Translations under genes and position numbers: made by a program
Notes under the pieces: generated by a model
The model's input: only the letters and a program-made list of their open reading frames with translations
Database searches by the model: none
What the model was told of the DNA's origin: nothing
Source of the DNA: Verrucomicrobiota bacterium
GTDB lineage: Bacteria; Verrucomicrobiota; Verrucomicrobiia; Chthoniobacterales; Terrimicrobiaceae
Assembly: GCA_017305195.1 (NCBI GenBank)
Contig: JAFKMU010000057.1
Span: forward strand, 24,746 to 88,745
Length of the DNA: 64,000 nt
Reading direction: 5' to 3'
Shown here: one piece after another, positions 41,400 to 53,410 of the stretch
How the letters are laid out: each line of letters begins with the position of its first letter
How positions within the stretch are numbered: the first letter of the stretch is position 1

Positions 41400-41852
41400 T
41401 TAGTCGCCGGAAATGTCGCCGATCTCATTGATGAGCCAGCGGCCATTTCTCTTCACCACCTCGACGTCGATGGTGTGTTTGAAATTGGGTTCACGGCTGA
41501 CCTCTTTCACGTCGGCTTCATCCCCAGCCCGGTCGATCTTGATCTTGCCAACCTGAAAGCCCTTGTCCGGCCAATCCTGGCCGCACACGATCGCGTCGGA
41601 ACCGTAGCCGAGCTCGGGATCATCCTTGAGCGCCTTCGTGTAAACCTTGCGCAAGGCAGCGGCAAACTCGGGCGTCACGCGCGGGTCTTTCGCCACGAAG
41701 TTCATCGTGCCTTTGTACCCGTTCAGCTTGGGCAGGGCCTGGATGTAGCTGTCGTAAAATCCCTGCACCGCCGTCCGAATGTCGGCCTCATCGTTGGCGA
41801 GAGAGACGGAGACGGGGAGAACCAAGAGGAGGAGGGCTAGGATACGGCTCAT
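41400..41852 (-). CDS. Exported DUF3828-like protein
   Basis: The ATG at 41852 gives 150 residues with a signal peptide ending 'VSLA'. The mature part ('IRTAVQGFYDSYIQ', 'DAIVCGQDWPDKGFQVGKIKI', 'VKRNGRWLINEI') has the cystatin/NTF2-like pattern of DUF3828 proteins, periplasmic proteins of unknown role. It is a single gene preceding no obvious partner. Confidence 0.65.
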   Translation of the reverse strand: MSRILALLLLVLPVSVSLANDEADIRTAVQGFYDSYIQALPKLNGYKGTMNFVAKDPRVTPEFAAALRKVYTKALKDDPELGYGSDAIVCGQDWPDKGFQVGKIKIDRAGDEADVKEVSREPNFKHTIDVEVVKRNGRWLINEIGDISGD

Positions 41853-41906
41853 ACGACCGTAATTTTCATGCCCGCCCCGCAAAACCGCAAGCCTTTCGGG
41901 TGCGTC

Positions 41907-42932
41907 CTAACAAACCTCGTCTGCCGGATACGTCAGGCCGATTTCCTCGCGCCAGGCGTCGAGCAGCCGGTGGTTGCCCAGCGAATCCCCCCCGCTCATC
42001 GCGGGCCACGGGGCCGCACCTTCGTTCCGATACCGCGCCACGGCATCGAGCTCGTAGGCGTACAGATCCGTCGCATCCTCGGTGGAAATCGTCTCGGCGG
42101 TATTGGGCGCATACTCGCGGAGGATGATCGAAGCCCCCGCCGATCCCGCGATCCACGGCTGTGTGATCGTCAGCACGCCCGCTGTACCATGCACTCGCAC
42201 GCAATTCTCCAGCGGTGCGACCATCGAGGTCGACAGATGGGCGCAAATATTCCCCTCAAACCGCAGCACGGCATGCGCCTGCAAATCCGTCCCCTCGCCC
42301 GGATCAAGCTGCCCGACCGCCTTGATTTCCAGCGGCTCAGCGAATTGTTTTCCGAGAGCTACGCCTGCGACCAACCGTGCCATCGACGCACAATAGCAGC
42401 CGATATCCAGAATCGCGCCGCCACCGAGTTCACGAGCAAACAGACGGCTCTTCGGATCATAGGCTGGCAGGCCGCCAAAGCTGCACTCGATCGTCTTTAC
42501 CTGCCCCAGCCGCCCGGAGCGCAAAATCTCGATAGCCTTCGCCGTCTGCGGATGACAGCGATACATGAAGGCCTCCATGAAAAAGACGCCATGCTGCTTC
42601 GCTGCCGCAAGCATCTGCTCGACCTCACGGGCATTCATGCCAGCAGGCTTTTCACAAAGGATATGCTTCCCCGCCTCCGCCGCCTTGATGACCCACTCCA
42701 GATGGAACGGATGTGGCGTGGCGAGATAAACAGCCTCGACTGCGGGATCAGCCAATAACTCCTCATACGAGCCATACGCGCGCGGAACGCCGAATTCCTC
42801 AGCAAACGCACGCGCCGGTTTCAGCGAGCGGCTGGCCACTGCGGCCAGCTCCCCGGTCTGGGAAACTGCCAGCGCCTGGGCCAGGCGCCGGGCTATGCGC
42901 CCGGTGCTCAGGATGCCCCACTGGAGTTTCAC
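41907..42932 (-). CDS. Gfo/Idh/MocA-family oxidoreductase
   Basis: The 341-residue protein begins with a Rossmann fold ('WGILSTGRIARRLAQALAVS') and carries the family's 'EKPAGMNAREVEQM' lysine motif (about residue 96) and 'GGAILDIGCYCASMARLV' in the C-terminal domain. These enzymes oxidise or epimerise sugars and inositols with NAD(P). Substrate unknown. It lies 13 bases downstream of gyrA on the same strand. Confidence 0.88.
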   Translation of the reverse strand: MKLQWGILSTGRIARRLAQALAVSQTGELAAVASRSLKPARAFAEEFGVPRAYGSYEELLADPAVEAVYLATPHPFHLEWVIKAAEAGKHILCEKPAGMNAREVEQMLAAAKQHGVFFMEAFMYRCHPQTAKAIEILRSGRLGQVKTIECSFGGLPAYDPKSRLFARELGGGAILDIGCYCASMARLVAGVALGKQFAEPLEIKAVGQLDPGEGTDLQAHAVLRFEGNICAHLSTSMVAPLENCVRVHGTAGVLTITQPWIAGSAGASIILREYAPNTAETISTEDATDLYAYELDAVARYRNEGAAPWPAMSGGDSLGNHRLLDAWREEIGLTYPADEVC

Positions 42933-42945
42933 GGCAGGTCAGGGA

Positions 42946-45507
42946 TTACGCCTGCGCGTCGGAATCCTCTTCTTCCGGCTCGCTCACGACCGGAGCGATG
43001 GCCTGGAGGTTTTCCGCATCGCGCATGTCGATCAGCTTTACGCCCTGGGCGTTGCGACCGGTCACGCGAATGCCGTCGACCTTCGTGCGGACCATCTTGC
43101 CCTTGTTCGTGATGAGCATGATCTCGTCCTTGTCGCGAACGGTCAGCGCACCCGCCACGCCACCGGTTTTCTCGGTGGTTTTCATGGTAATCACGCCTTT
43201 GCCGCCACGGCTCTGCAAGCGGTATTCCTCAAAATCCGTCTGCTTGCCGATGCCGTTTTCACCGGCCACGAGGAGGCAGGCGTCCTTCTCCACCACCGCC
43301 GCGGCGATGATGTAGTCGCCCTTGTTCGGGCGGATGCCCCACACGCCGACGGTGTCGCGGCCCTGGTCGCGCATCTCTTCCTCGTGGAAGCGAATGCTCA
43401 TGCCCTCATGCGTGATGAGCACGATCTCGTCCTGCCCGCCCGTGAGCTTGCAGTCGATGAGCGTGTCGCCTTCCTCGATCTTGATGGCGATGATGCCGCC
43501 CTTGCGGATGTTTTTGAAGTCGCTGAGATTGCTCTTCTTCACGATGCCGCTGCGGGTCGCAAAGACGATGTGGAGTTGTTCGCTCCAGGTGTCCTCTTCC
43601 TTCTTCTGGCCCTGAATTCGGATCGTCGCGGTGATCTTCTCGTCATTGCGCAGCTCGAGGAAGTTCGCGATGGAACGCCCCTTGCTCGCGCGGGAGCCTT
43701 CAGGAATCTCGAATACACGCTCGACGTAGCATCGACCGGTCTGCGTGAAGAACATCAGGTAGTCGTGCGTGGTCGCGGTGAAGAGATGCTCGACAAAGTC
43801 GCTGTCCTCTTCGTTGTCCGACTCGCGTGCCGTCATACCGATCACGCCCTTGCCGCCGCGCTTCTGTGCGCGGTAGGCGCTCACCAGAGTGCGCTTGATG
43901 AAGCCATTGTGCGTGAGCGTCACGATCACTCCTTCGTTGGCGATCAGATCCTCGATGGCGATCTCGCCTTCCGCCGGCACGATATGAGTGCGGCGCTCGG
44001 TGCCGTAACGCTTCTGGATGTCGCGAAGCTCTTCCTTGATGATCGTGAGCACGCGGGACTCCTTGGCCAGAATGTCGAGGAGATCGCGGATGACCTTGAG
44101 GAGTTCGTCGTACTCGCCCTTGATGCTGTCGCGCTCGAGGCCGGTCAGCTGATACAGGCGCAGATCGAGGATGCTGGTCACCTGCTTCTCCGTGAAGCGA
44201 TAGTGGCCATTGATCAGGCGGGCCTCGTCGCGAATGAGGATGCCGATCTGCTCGACGATCTCGCGCCCCCAGCTCAACTCCATCAACCGGCCCTTGGCTT
44301 CCTCGCGGTCGCGGGAGTCGCGAATGATCCGGATGAAGTCATCGAGATTGGCGAGAGCGATGAGGTAACCCTCGAGCTTCTCCGCCTCGATCTCGGCCTG
44401 GCTGAGCAGGTAGCGGGTACGGCGCAGCACGACCTCGCGGCGATGCTCGATGTAGCAGTTGATCGCGTCCTTGAGGGAAAGGAGGCGCGGCTTGCCATGA
44501 TCGATCGCCAGCATGTTCACGCTGAAGGAACTCTCCAGCGCGGTGTGCTTGTAGAGATTGTTGATGATGACCTTCGGGTTGCCATCACGTTTGAGATCGA
44601 TCACGACGCGGGTCTGCTCGTCCGATTCGTCGCGCACGTCGCTGATGCCGGTGAGCACCTTCTCGTTCACGAGTTCCGCGATGCGCTTCACGAGATCGGC
44701 GCGGTTCACGCCGAACGGGATTTCCGTGATGACGATATTCTCGCGTCCTCCCTTGGTCTCTTCCGTGCCGACACGGGCGCGCACGCGCACCGAGCCGCGA
44801 CCGGTCTCGAAGTAGGACTTGATGCCAGCCGAGCCCTGGATCAAGCAGCCCGTCGGGAAGTCCGGTCCTTTGATGTAGGCCGTGAGGCCTTCGATCGTGA
44901 TATCCGGATCGTCGATCTGGGCGCAGATGCCGTTGATGATCTCGATCAGGTTGTGCGTCGGGATGTTCGTCGCCATGCCGACCGCGATACCCGTGCCGCC
45001 ATTGATCAGGAGGTTCGGGAACGCAGCAGGAAATACCACCGGTTCGGTGAGACGCTCGTCGTAGTTCGGCACGAGGTCGACCGTGTCTTTCTCGAGATCG
45101 TCGAGAAGCGTGCCGCCGAGGGGCGTGAAGCGGGCCTCGGTGTAACGCATGGCGGCCGGCGGATCGCCTTCCACCGAACCAAAGTTCCCCTGCGGATCGA
45201 TCAGAGTATCGCGCATCGCCCAAGGCTGGGCCATGTGCACGAGGGTCGGGTAAATGACCGCTTCGCCGTGGGGGTGATAGTTACCAGACGTATCACCGCA
45301 GATCTTCGCGCACTTCATGTGCTTGCGCGGCGGATACAGGCTCAGCTCGTGCATCGCGAAAAGGATGCGACGCTGCGAGGGCTTCAGGCCGTCGCGCGCA
45401 TCCGGCAGAGCGCGGGAAATGATGACCGACATCGAATAGTCGAGAAACGACTTCGACATCTCATCGGCTACGTCGATTTTTTCTACTCGCTCGTTAAGAG
45501 TGTACAT
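42946..45507 (-). CDS. gyrA: DNA gyrase subunit A
   Basis: The 853-residue protein has the breakage-reunion domain with catalytic tyrosine in 'AAMRYTEARF' and a six-bladed C-terminal domain with GyrA-box-like 'AQKRGGKGVIGM' and a second 'QSRGGKGVITM'. With GyrB it introduces negative supercoils. The quinolone-resistance region reads 'YHPHGEAVIYPTLV', so the positions of E. coli Ser83 and Asp87 are Ala and Pro. The C-terminus is acidic. It follows gyrB by 24 bases. Confidence 0.97.
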   Translation of the reverse strand: MYTLNERVEKIDVADEMSKSFLDYSMSVIISRALPDARDGLKPSQRRILFAMHELSLYPPRKHMKCAKICGDTSGNYHPHGEAVIYPTLVHMAQPWAMRDTLIDPQGNFGSVEGDPPAAMRYTEARFTPLGGTLLDDLEKDTVDLVPNYDERLTEPVVFPAAFPNLLINGGTGIAVGMATNIPTHNLIEIINGICAQIDDPDITIEGLTAYIKGPDFPTGCLIQGSAGIKSYFETGRGSVRVRARVGTEETKGGRENIVITEIPFGVNRADLVKRIAELVNEKVLTGISDVRDESDEQTRVVIDLKRDGNPKVIINNLYKHTALESSFSVNMLAIDHGKPRLLSLKDAINCYIEHRREVVLRRTRYLLSQAEIEAEKLEGYLIALANLDDFIRIIRDSRDREEAKGRLMELSWGREIVEQIGILIRDEARLINGHYRFTEKQVTSILDLRLYQLTGLERDSIKGEYDELLKVIRDLLDILAKESRVLTIIKEELRDIQKRYGTERRTHIVPAEGEIAIEDLIANEGVIVTLTHNGFIKRTLVSAYRAQKRGGKGVIGMTARESDNEEDSDFVEHLFTATTHDYLMFFTQTGRCYVERVFEIPEGSRASKGRSIANFLELRNDEKITATIRIQGQKKEEDTWSEQLHIVFATRSGIVKKSNLSDFKNIRKGGIIAIKIEEGDTLIDCKLTGGQDEIVLITHEGMSIRFHEEEMRDQGRDTVGVWGIRPNKGDYIIAAAVVEKDACLLVAGENGIGKQTDFEEYRLQSRGGKGVITMKTTEKTGGVAGALTVRDKDEIMLITNKGKMVRTKVDGIRVTGRNAQGVKLIDMRDAENLQAIAPVVSEPEEEDSDAQA

Positions 45508-45531
45508 GTACTTCGGAAATCTGGGGTGGGA

Positions 45532-48153
<2,622 letters not shown>

Positions 48154-48164
48154 TTAAACGGGTA

Positions 48165-48193
48165 AGACTAGGGGCTGCCGGAGGTTCCGACAA
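48165..48193 (-). promoter_or_regulatory. Possible gyrB promoter
   Basis: The minus strand has TTGTCG, 17 bases, TAGTCT, about 45 bases upstream of the gyrB start. The remaining divergent region (48194-48355) shows no other feature I can support. Confidence 0.35.
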
Positions 48194-48355
48194 CCGTTTT
48201 TTACACCCCCCTGCCACAGCATCTAGGGAAGCCAATCCCTCTTCAACACAACATATTGCGCTTGAGTCTCGTTAGACCCTCATTTTGCGCATTCCAGGGA
48301 AAACCTGCTTCCCGAGACTTCCCATTGCACCCTCGCTTGCATTATCTCAGGTGGC

Positions 48356-49915
48356 GTGTCCGACAGCCTCGTGCGCCGTATTTACTCCCTCCTGAGCGGG
48401 TTGCTCATCGTGGCAGCCGCCTTTTTCACCTACACGTGGAACGCGAAGACCGTCTTCTTCGAGGATGGCGTCTATTTTGCCGATGGGGACTGCTACGCCC
48501 GCATGACCCGCGTGCAGATGGTTCTCGAGCACCCTTTCAGCCCGCTGCGCCACCATGACTTTGAGAATTACCCCCAGGGCACCACCCCGCACACCACGGC
48601 GCCCTTGGATTTCCTCATCGCCGGGCTTTCGCTCGTCCTGAAGCCCTTCTCCGCCCAATCCCTCGATCTGGCGGGTGCGTACATCTCGCCGCTCCTCGGC
48701 GCGCTTCTGGTTGGCTTCCTCTGGTGGTGGTCGCGCAAGGTCTTTCCCGGCAGCCTCCGCTGGCCTCTCCTCCTCACGGTCGTTCTCTCTCCCATCCTCG
48801 TCCATGGCTTCCAACTCGGCCGCCCCGACCATCAATCCCTCATCCTGCTTCTCGTCGGTATCGCCTGGGCGGCGGAAATCGCCCTCTGGCGGAACATCCC
48901 GGGCCGCTGGCATCTCGTTTCCGCCATCAGTTGGAGCCTCGCGCTCTGGGTCTCGCTCTTCGAGCCCGCCATACTTCTGCTGGCCACCCTTCTCCTTCGT
49001 ACTCTGGTCGGGGTTCCCTCCCGCCGCCACGCCTTGCTACCGGACCGCACCAGCCTCATCGTATTCTTCGCCATTCTTGTCATCTGGCTGCTCTTCGACG
49101 GGTGGCGCGGCACCGGCCTGCCCGAGGCCTACCGAGCGACCTTCTGGCGATGGGCTCAGAACATCGGCGAACTCCAGCATACCTCTGTCCACCAGATCTT
49201 CGCCTGGTGCGGATGGCTGCTGGCCGTCATCCCGGCCCTGCTCGTCCTGCGCAGCCTGCAGGTGCGCGCTCTGCCCGGCATCGCCTGGGCCGTCATGATC
49301 CTGATCCTCACTGCGCTGGCCCTATGGCACATGCGCTGGGGATATTTCCTCGCCCTCGGCTTCGCCTTTGCCCTGCCGACCGCCCTCGCCGCGATCCCGT
49401 GGAAACCCGTGGCGTGGGCGACCTTTCTCATCGCGCTCTGGCCGATTGCGGGTGAATGGGATGACAACCTCTTCCCCGATCAGGAGGAGCTTCGCTCTCG
49501 GAATGAAAACCTCGCCGACGCCGTCCTGCTCCGCAGCGCCATCCCAGCCATGCAGAATCCCGGCAGCATCCTCGCCCCATGGTGGCTCACTCCCGCCGCA
49601 GTCTACTGGAGCCACCATCCCGGCATGGGCGGCAGCTCCCACCAAAGCCTCCCCGGCATCGTCGACACCGCCGAGTTTTACACCACCAACGACCCCGACA
49701 AAGCGGAGAAGATCCTCAAGGACCACAACGTCCGCTACGTCATTGCCTACGAGCCCTCGCGCATCGTGGAAAACTCCGCTCAGATCCTCGGCACGCCCCA
49801 GCCGTCATCCAGCTTCGCCGCCGAGCTTTTCCGCACCCGCCCGGTTCCTCCGCGCTTCCTCCGGCTGGTGAATCAAAACCGGTTCTTCCGCATCTATGAG
49901 GTGACTGCGGATTAG
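48356..49915 (+). CDS. STT3-like membrane glycosyltransferase
   Basis: From a GTG start the product has 519 residues with about ten membrane helices. The first periplasmic loop has the DxD-like 'YFADGDCYARMTRV', the second 'QLGRPDHQSLIL', and the C-terminal soluble part starts with 'PWWLTPAAVYWSHHPGMGGSSHQSLPGI', resembling the WWD region of STT3/PglB oligosaccharyltransferases. It could transfer a lipid-linked glycan to proteins. The canonical WWDYG is not conserved, so a GT39/GT66-like role is inferred. Confidence 0.6.
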   Translation: MSDSLVRRIYSLLSGLLIVAAAFFTYTWNAKTVFFEDGVYFADGDCYARMTRVQMVLEHPFSPLRHHDFENYPQGTTPHTTAPLDFLIAGLSLVLKPFSAQSLDLAGAYISPLLGALLVGFLWWWSRKVFPGSLRWPLLLTVVLSPILVHGFQLGRPDHQSLILLLVGIAWAAEIALWRNIPGRWHLVSAISWSLALWVSLFEPAILLLATLLLRTLVGVPSRRHALLPDRTSLIVFFAILVIWLLFDGWRGTGLPEAYRATFWRWAQNIGELQHTSVHQIFAWCGWLLAVIPALLVLRSLQVRALPGIAWAVMILILTALALWHMRWGYFLALGFAFALPTALAAIPWKPVAWATFLIALWPIAGEWDDNLFPDQEELRSRNENLADAVLLRSAIPAMQNPGSILAPWWLTPAAVYWSHHPGMGGSSHQSLPGIVDTAEFYTTNDPDKAEKILKDHNVRYVIAYEPSRIVENSAQILGTPQPSSSFAAELFRTRPVPPRFLRLVNQNRFFRIYEVTAD

Positions 49916-51324
49916 TTCCTCGTCTGGAGAAGCTGCAGGTTCCCGGTCTGCGTGGCCCATGTCCGGGCCGCATCCGCATCGCGCCGCGACCAGTTGGCCA
50001 GGACTGAACTCAAGAAGCGGTTCCGCGCCTCGGCATCGGCGATTTTCAATGCCCAGTTGGCCGACTCCGCCGGCTGCCGCCACTGGTACTGCTCGACAAA
50101 TCCGTAGATGGCGCTTTCCCGCTCGACGCCCTGTGGCAAAGTCTCGAACCATCGCGCCGCAGCCTGGGGATCGTTGGCCGCATAGCCGCTGGCTGCTCCT
50201 TGAAAGGCCATCCGCCGACTCTGTTCATCGCCGGTCAGGGTCGCCGCCCAGGCAAGAGCCTCGCCCGGGTCCTGCCTTGCCACGTCGCGAGCCAGACTCC
50301 TCGCCGCCATCGCTCGGACATTCTCGTTTTTGATCTGCGAGAAATTCGCCGCAAACTCCGAAACATCGCCATCGCGCAATTTGCCGAGCATTCCGAAAAG
50401 AAAGCTATATGCGACACGCGGGTCCTCGAGGCGATTGAGTACGCCGATCCCCTCCGCCGCCGAGGCTTCCGCCATTACCGACCCCAGCGCGTTGGCGATC
50501 GGCGCCGCCGCTTTCGGGTCATCCTGGTCAAAAAGCAAGGCGATAGCCTGCTCGGGGGCCCGTTGAGCAATGATCTCTGTAATCTTGCCCGCAGCCCGGT
50601 CCCACACCTGTTCGTTTTGGATCTTGTCCAGCGCCTCCAGCGCGGCGTTGGGATCACGTCGCGCCAGTTCGCTGGCCGCGATGCCGATAAAACCACCCCC
50701 GTCCTGCATCGATAAGCCGGAAAAATACTGAAACGCCGCCGCAGGATCGCTCGAGGCCCACGCAAACGCGGCATACCCACCCACCCGATATTTCGGGCGA
50801 TCCGATGTGAGCGTCCGCGAATAGTCGTACAAACCCGCATAATCAGCGCTGGCCCACTGCTCCGCCACCATCGCCGCGAGCCCATCGTTTGCCGCCTGAG
50901 GATCTTTCTCCAACGCGAGTTGCAGCGCAACGGACGGAGCCTGGGTAGCAAGCTGTTTCAACATCGCCCGCAGTACCACCTCCTGGCTGGACCCCGGCTG
51001 AGCCTGCAGATCGCGAATACTCCGCACCAGCTCATCGCGAGACAGCCGGGCGGAATAGGCCGCTGCCAGTGCGGCCTTGGCCTCATCGCCATTGGCCAGG
51101 GCCATGTCGGCCAGCACCTCCGCAACCGGCCTGCCCTTGGATTCGATCCGGGATTCCACCGGACGGAACGAGAGTTTCGGGGTTATGGAAGGTTGTGGCG
51201 CTGGCGTCGATTCCGGCGGCGCGTCCTTTCCCGGACCCGAGCGCCCGCACCCCGCCACGCACAGGACGGCCAAGGCGAGACCTGCCTTCCACCAAGGCCC
51301 GGAGCGGGGTTGATTCTTCCACAT
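49912..51324 (-). CDS. Lipoprotein with WA.xDP helical repeats
   Basis: The ATG at 51324 gives 470 residues with lipobox VAGC (about residue 26). The mature protein is built of short helical repeats with recurring 'A.WASSDPAAA', 'LARDVARQDPGEALAWAATL', 'AARWFETLP' units, a HEAT/TPR-like solenoid common in Verrucomicrobiota envelope proteins. Function unknown. Its 3' end overlaps the STT3-like gene by four bases. Confidence 0.75.
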   Translation of the reverse strand: MWKNQPRSGPWWKAGLALAVLCVAGCGRSGPGKDAPPESTPAPQPSITPKLSFRPVESRIESKGRPVAEVLADMALANGDEAKAALAAAYSARLSRDELVRSIRDLQAQPGSSQEVVLRAMLKQLATQAPSVALQLALEKDPQAANDGLAAMVAEQWASADYAGLYDYSRTLTSDRPKYRVGGYAAFAWASSDPAAAFQYFSGLSMQDGGGFIGIAASELARRDPNAALEALDKIQNEQVWDRAAGKITEIIAQRAPEQAIALLFDQDDPKAAAPIANALGSVMAEASAAEGIGVLNRLEDPRVAYSFLFGMLGKLRDGDVSEFAANFSQIKNENVRAMAARSLARDVARQDPGEALAWAATLTGDEQSRRMAFQGAASGYAANDPQAAARWFETLPQGVERESAIYGFVEQYQWRQPAESANWALKIADAEARNRFLSSVLANWSRRDADAARTWATQTGNLQLLQTRN

Positions 51325-51495
51325 AGCGATTCGTGAGGGGGCGATGAGCATCGTGCCGGGAAGCCCCTCTAAACTCAAGGCCACTCTCGTCGAGGCGGAA
51401 GGCCATCCATATTATTGACTTCTCCCACCGGAAACTCCCGCACACCACACAAACTCGCCCTTTCCTTTTTCCCCCGAATGGATCAAGTAGGACGC

Positions 51496-52908
51496 ATGAG
51501 CGACTACGACTTTGCCGTGATCGGCGGAGGCAGCGCGGGCTATGCCGCCGCGCGCACCGCCGCCTCGCTGGGCCTCAAAACCATCGTGCTCGATGGCGGG
51601 AAGGAGGTCGGCGGGCTCTGCATCCTCCGCGGATGCATGCCGAGTAAATCGCTCATCGAATCCGCCAATCGTTTCCGCGCCTTCGGCCAGGCTCGCGAGT
51701 TCGGACTGCGGGTCACCGATTTCAGTTACGATGCAACCGAGATCGTCGCCCGCAAACGCCGCCTGATCGGGGAATTCGCCGACTTTCGCCGCGAGCAACT
51801 GGAATCGGGCAAGTTTGAGTTCGTCCGAGGCAAGGCCTCCTTCCTCGACGCCCAAACCCTCCAGGTCGATCTCCTCGACGGCGCGACGCGCACCATCACC
51901 ACCCGGTCGGCCCTTGTCGCCACCGGGTCAGTCGTCAACGTGCCGCCAGTACCCGGCCTGGCCGAGTCCGGGGCGTGGACGAGCGACGACGTGCTGGAGC
52001 TGACCGCCATTCCCGATTCGATCATCGTGCTCGGGGCCGGTCCCGTCGCCCTGGAAATGGCCCACTACCTCGCCAGCCTCGGCGCGAAGGTCACGATCAT
52101 CCAGCGCAGCGCCCAGCTCCTGACCGGCGTGGACCCCGATGTGGCTGCGGAACTCGAGCGTGCCTTGAAAGAACGCGGCCTGGAAATCCACACCGGCACC
52201 TCACTGGTCCAGGTCGAGCGCGAGGGCGAACTCCGTCGCGTCACCTTTGAAAAAGATGGCGTCACCCACACCATCGAGGCCCCCGCCCTGCTCAATGCCC
52301 TGGGCCGCCGCCCCAACCTCGCCAGCCTGGGATTGGAAAAGGCAGGCATCTCCGTGGAAGGCAATCACATCGCCGCCAGCGCGACGCAGCAGACCTCCGT
52401 GCCCCATATCTTCGCCGCAGGGGATTGCTGCGGCCCGTACGAGGTCGTCCACATCGCCATCGAGCAGGCGGAACTGGCCGTGCGCAATGCGTTCAAAGTG
52501 CTCCAGGGCTCCGGCACGCTGGAAAAGATGGATTACCGGCTCAAGCTCTACGCCGTCTTTACCGAGCCCCAGGTCGCCGTCGTCGGCCTCTCGGAAGCCG
52601 AAGCCGCAGCCAAGGGCCTGGAGTACCTCACCGCCTCCTACCCATTCAACGACCATGGCAAATCGATGATCATGGATGAGATGCACGGCTTCGTGAAACT
52701 GATCGTGGAAAAGCACACCCGCGAGATCATCGGCGCCTCTGTCGTCGGGCCGCACGCCTCCGACCTTATCGAGGAGGTCGTCGTGGCCATGCGCTTCCGG
52801 TCCACGGCGGGCCAGTTCGCCCTCATTCCGCACTACCACCCCACCCTGTGCGAGATTTGGACCTATCCGGCCTCGGATTTGGCCGAGGACGCCTCGGTCG
52901 AGAGTTGA
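51496..52908 (+). CDS. FAD-dependent pyridine nucleotide-disulfide oxidoreductase
   Basis: AGGA precedes the ATG at 51496, giving 470 residues. It has the FAD fold 'DYDFAVIGGGSAGYAAARTAASLG', a redox-active CxxxxC ('GGLCILRGCMPSK'), the NAD-binding 'VLGAGPVALEMAHYLASLG', 'FAAGDCC' and the dimerisation domain with 'HYHPTLCEIW' (catalytic His-Pro). It resembles dihydrolipoamide dehydrogenase or mercuric-reductase-like enzymes. The nearby genes do not include a 2-oxoacid dehydrogenase complex, so the partner is unknown. Confidence 0.9.
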   Translation: MSDYDFAVIGGGSAGYAAARTAASLGLKTIVLDGGKEVGGLCILRGCMPSKSLIESANRFRAFGQAREFGLRVTDFSYDATEIVARKRRLIGEFADFRREQLESGKFEFVRGKASFLDAQTLQVDLLDGATRTITTRSALVATGSVVNVPPVPGLAESGAWTSDDVLELTAIPDSIIVLGAGPVALEMAHYLASLGAKVTIIQRSAQLLTGVDPDVAAELERALKERGLEIHTGTSLVQVEREGELRRVTFEKDGVTHTIEAPALLNALGRRPNLASLGLEKAGISVEGNHIAASATQQTSVPHIFAAGDCCGPYEVVHIAIEQAELAVRNAFKVLQGSGTLEKMDYRLKLYAVFTEPQVAVVGLSEAEAAAKGLEYLTASYPFNDHGKSMIMDEMHGFVKLIVEKHTREIIGASVVGPHASDLIEEVVVAMRFRSTAGQFALIPHYHPTLCEIWTYPASDLAEDASVES

Positions 52909-52948
52909 CCTGCCTAGGTTCACCGCTAGATTTGCCCGTTATCGCCCT

Positions 52949-53404
52949 ATGAACCTCAACAATTTGACGAGCTTTATGCCGGATACCACTCCTTCTGCCA
53001 CCAAGAATATCCTCACCAACGACGTCCAGATCAAAGGCGCCATCAACTTCGAGAGCGAGCTGATCTTTGACGGCAAGATCGAAGGCGAAATCGTCTCCGA
53101 AAACGGCAACCTCACCTTGGGCAAAAATGCCGAGGTGAATGGCGAAGTCCGCACCAAGAACGTCGTCGTCCACGGCACCGTCAACGGCAACATCACCGTG
53201 ACCGAGCGCGTCGAGCTCAAGGCCAGCTCCCAGCTCACTGGCGACCTGCGCGCCGTGCGCATCGTCATCGAGGAAGGCGCGACCTTCATCGGCAAATCCG
53301 AGGTCACCCCGAACAAGCCCGCTCCGGCCTTCAAGGCCTCCGACCGCGGCACCGCTCCCGCTCCTGCCAAGACCCAGTCTGCTTCCGCGCCCGCCGTGTC
53401 CTAA
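52949..53404 (+). CDS. Bactofilin
   Basis: The 151-residue protein has the right-handed beta-helix of bactofilins ('NVQIKGAINFESELIFDGKIEGEI'-type turns, 'NLTLGKNAEVNGEVRTKNVVVHGTVNGNI') with disordered ends. Bactofilins polymerise without nucleotides into cytoskeletal filaments that position cell-wall enzymes. It lies 6 bases before a second, zinc-ribbon-fused bactofilin. Confidence 0.9.
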   Translation: MNLNNLTSFMPDTTPSATKNILTNDVQIKGAINFESELIFDGKIEGEIVSENGNLTLGKNAEVNGEVRTKNVVVHGTVNGNITVTERVELKASSQLTGDLRAVRIVIEEGATFIGKSEVTPNKPAPAFKASDRGTAPAPAKTQSASAPAVS

Positions 53405-53410
53405 GGCTGC

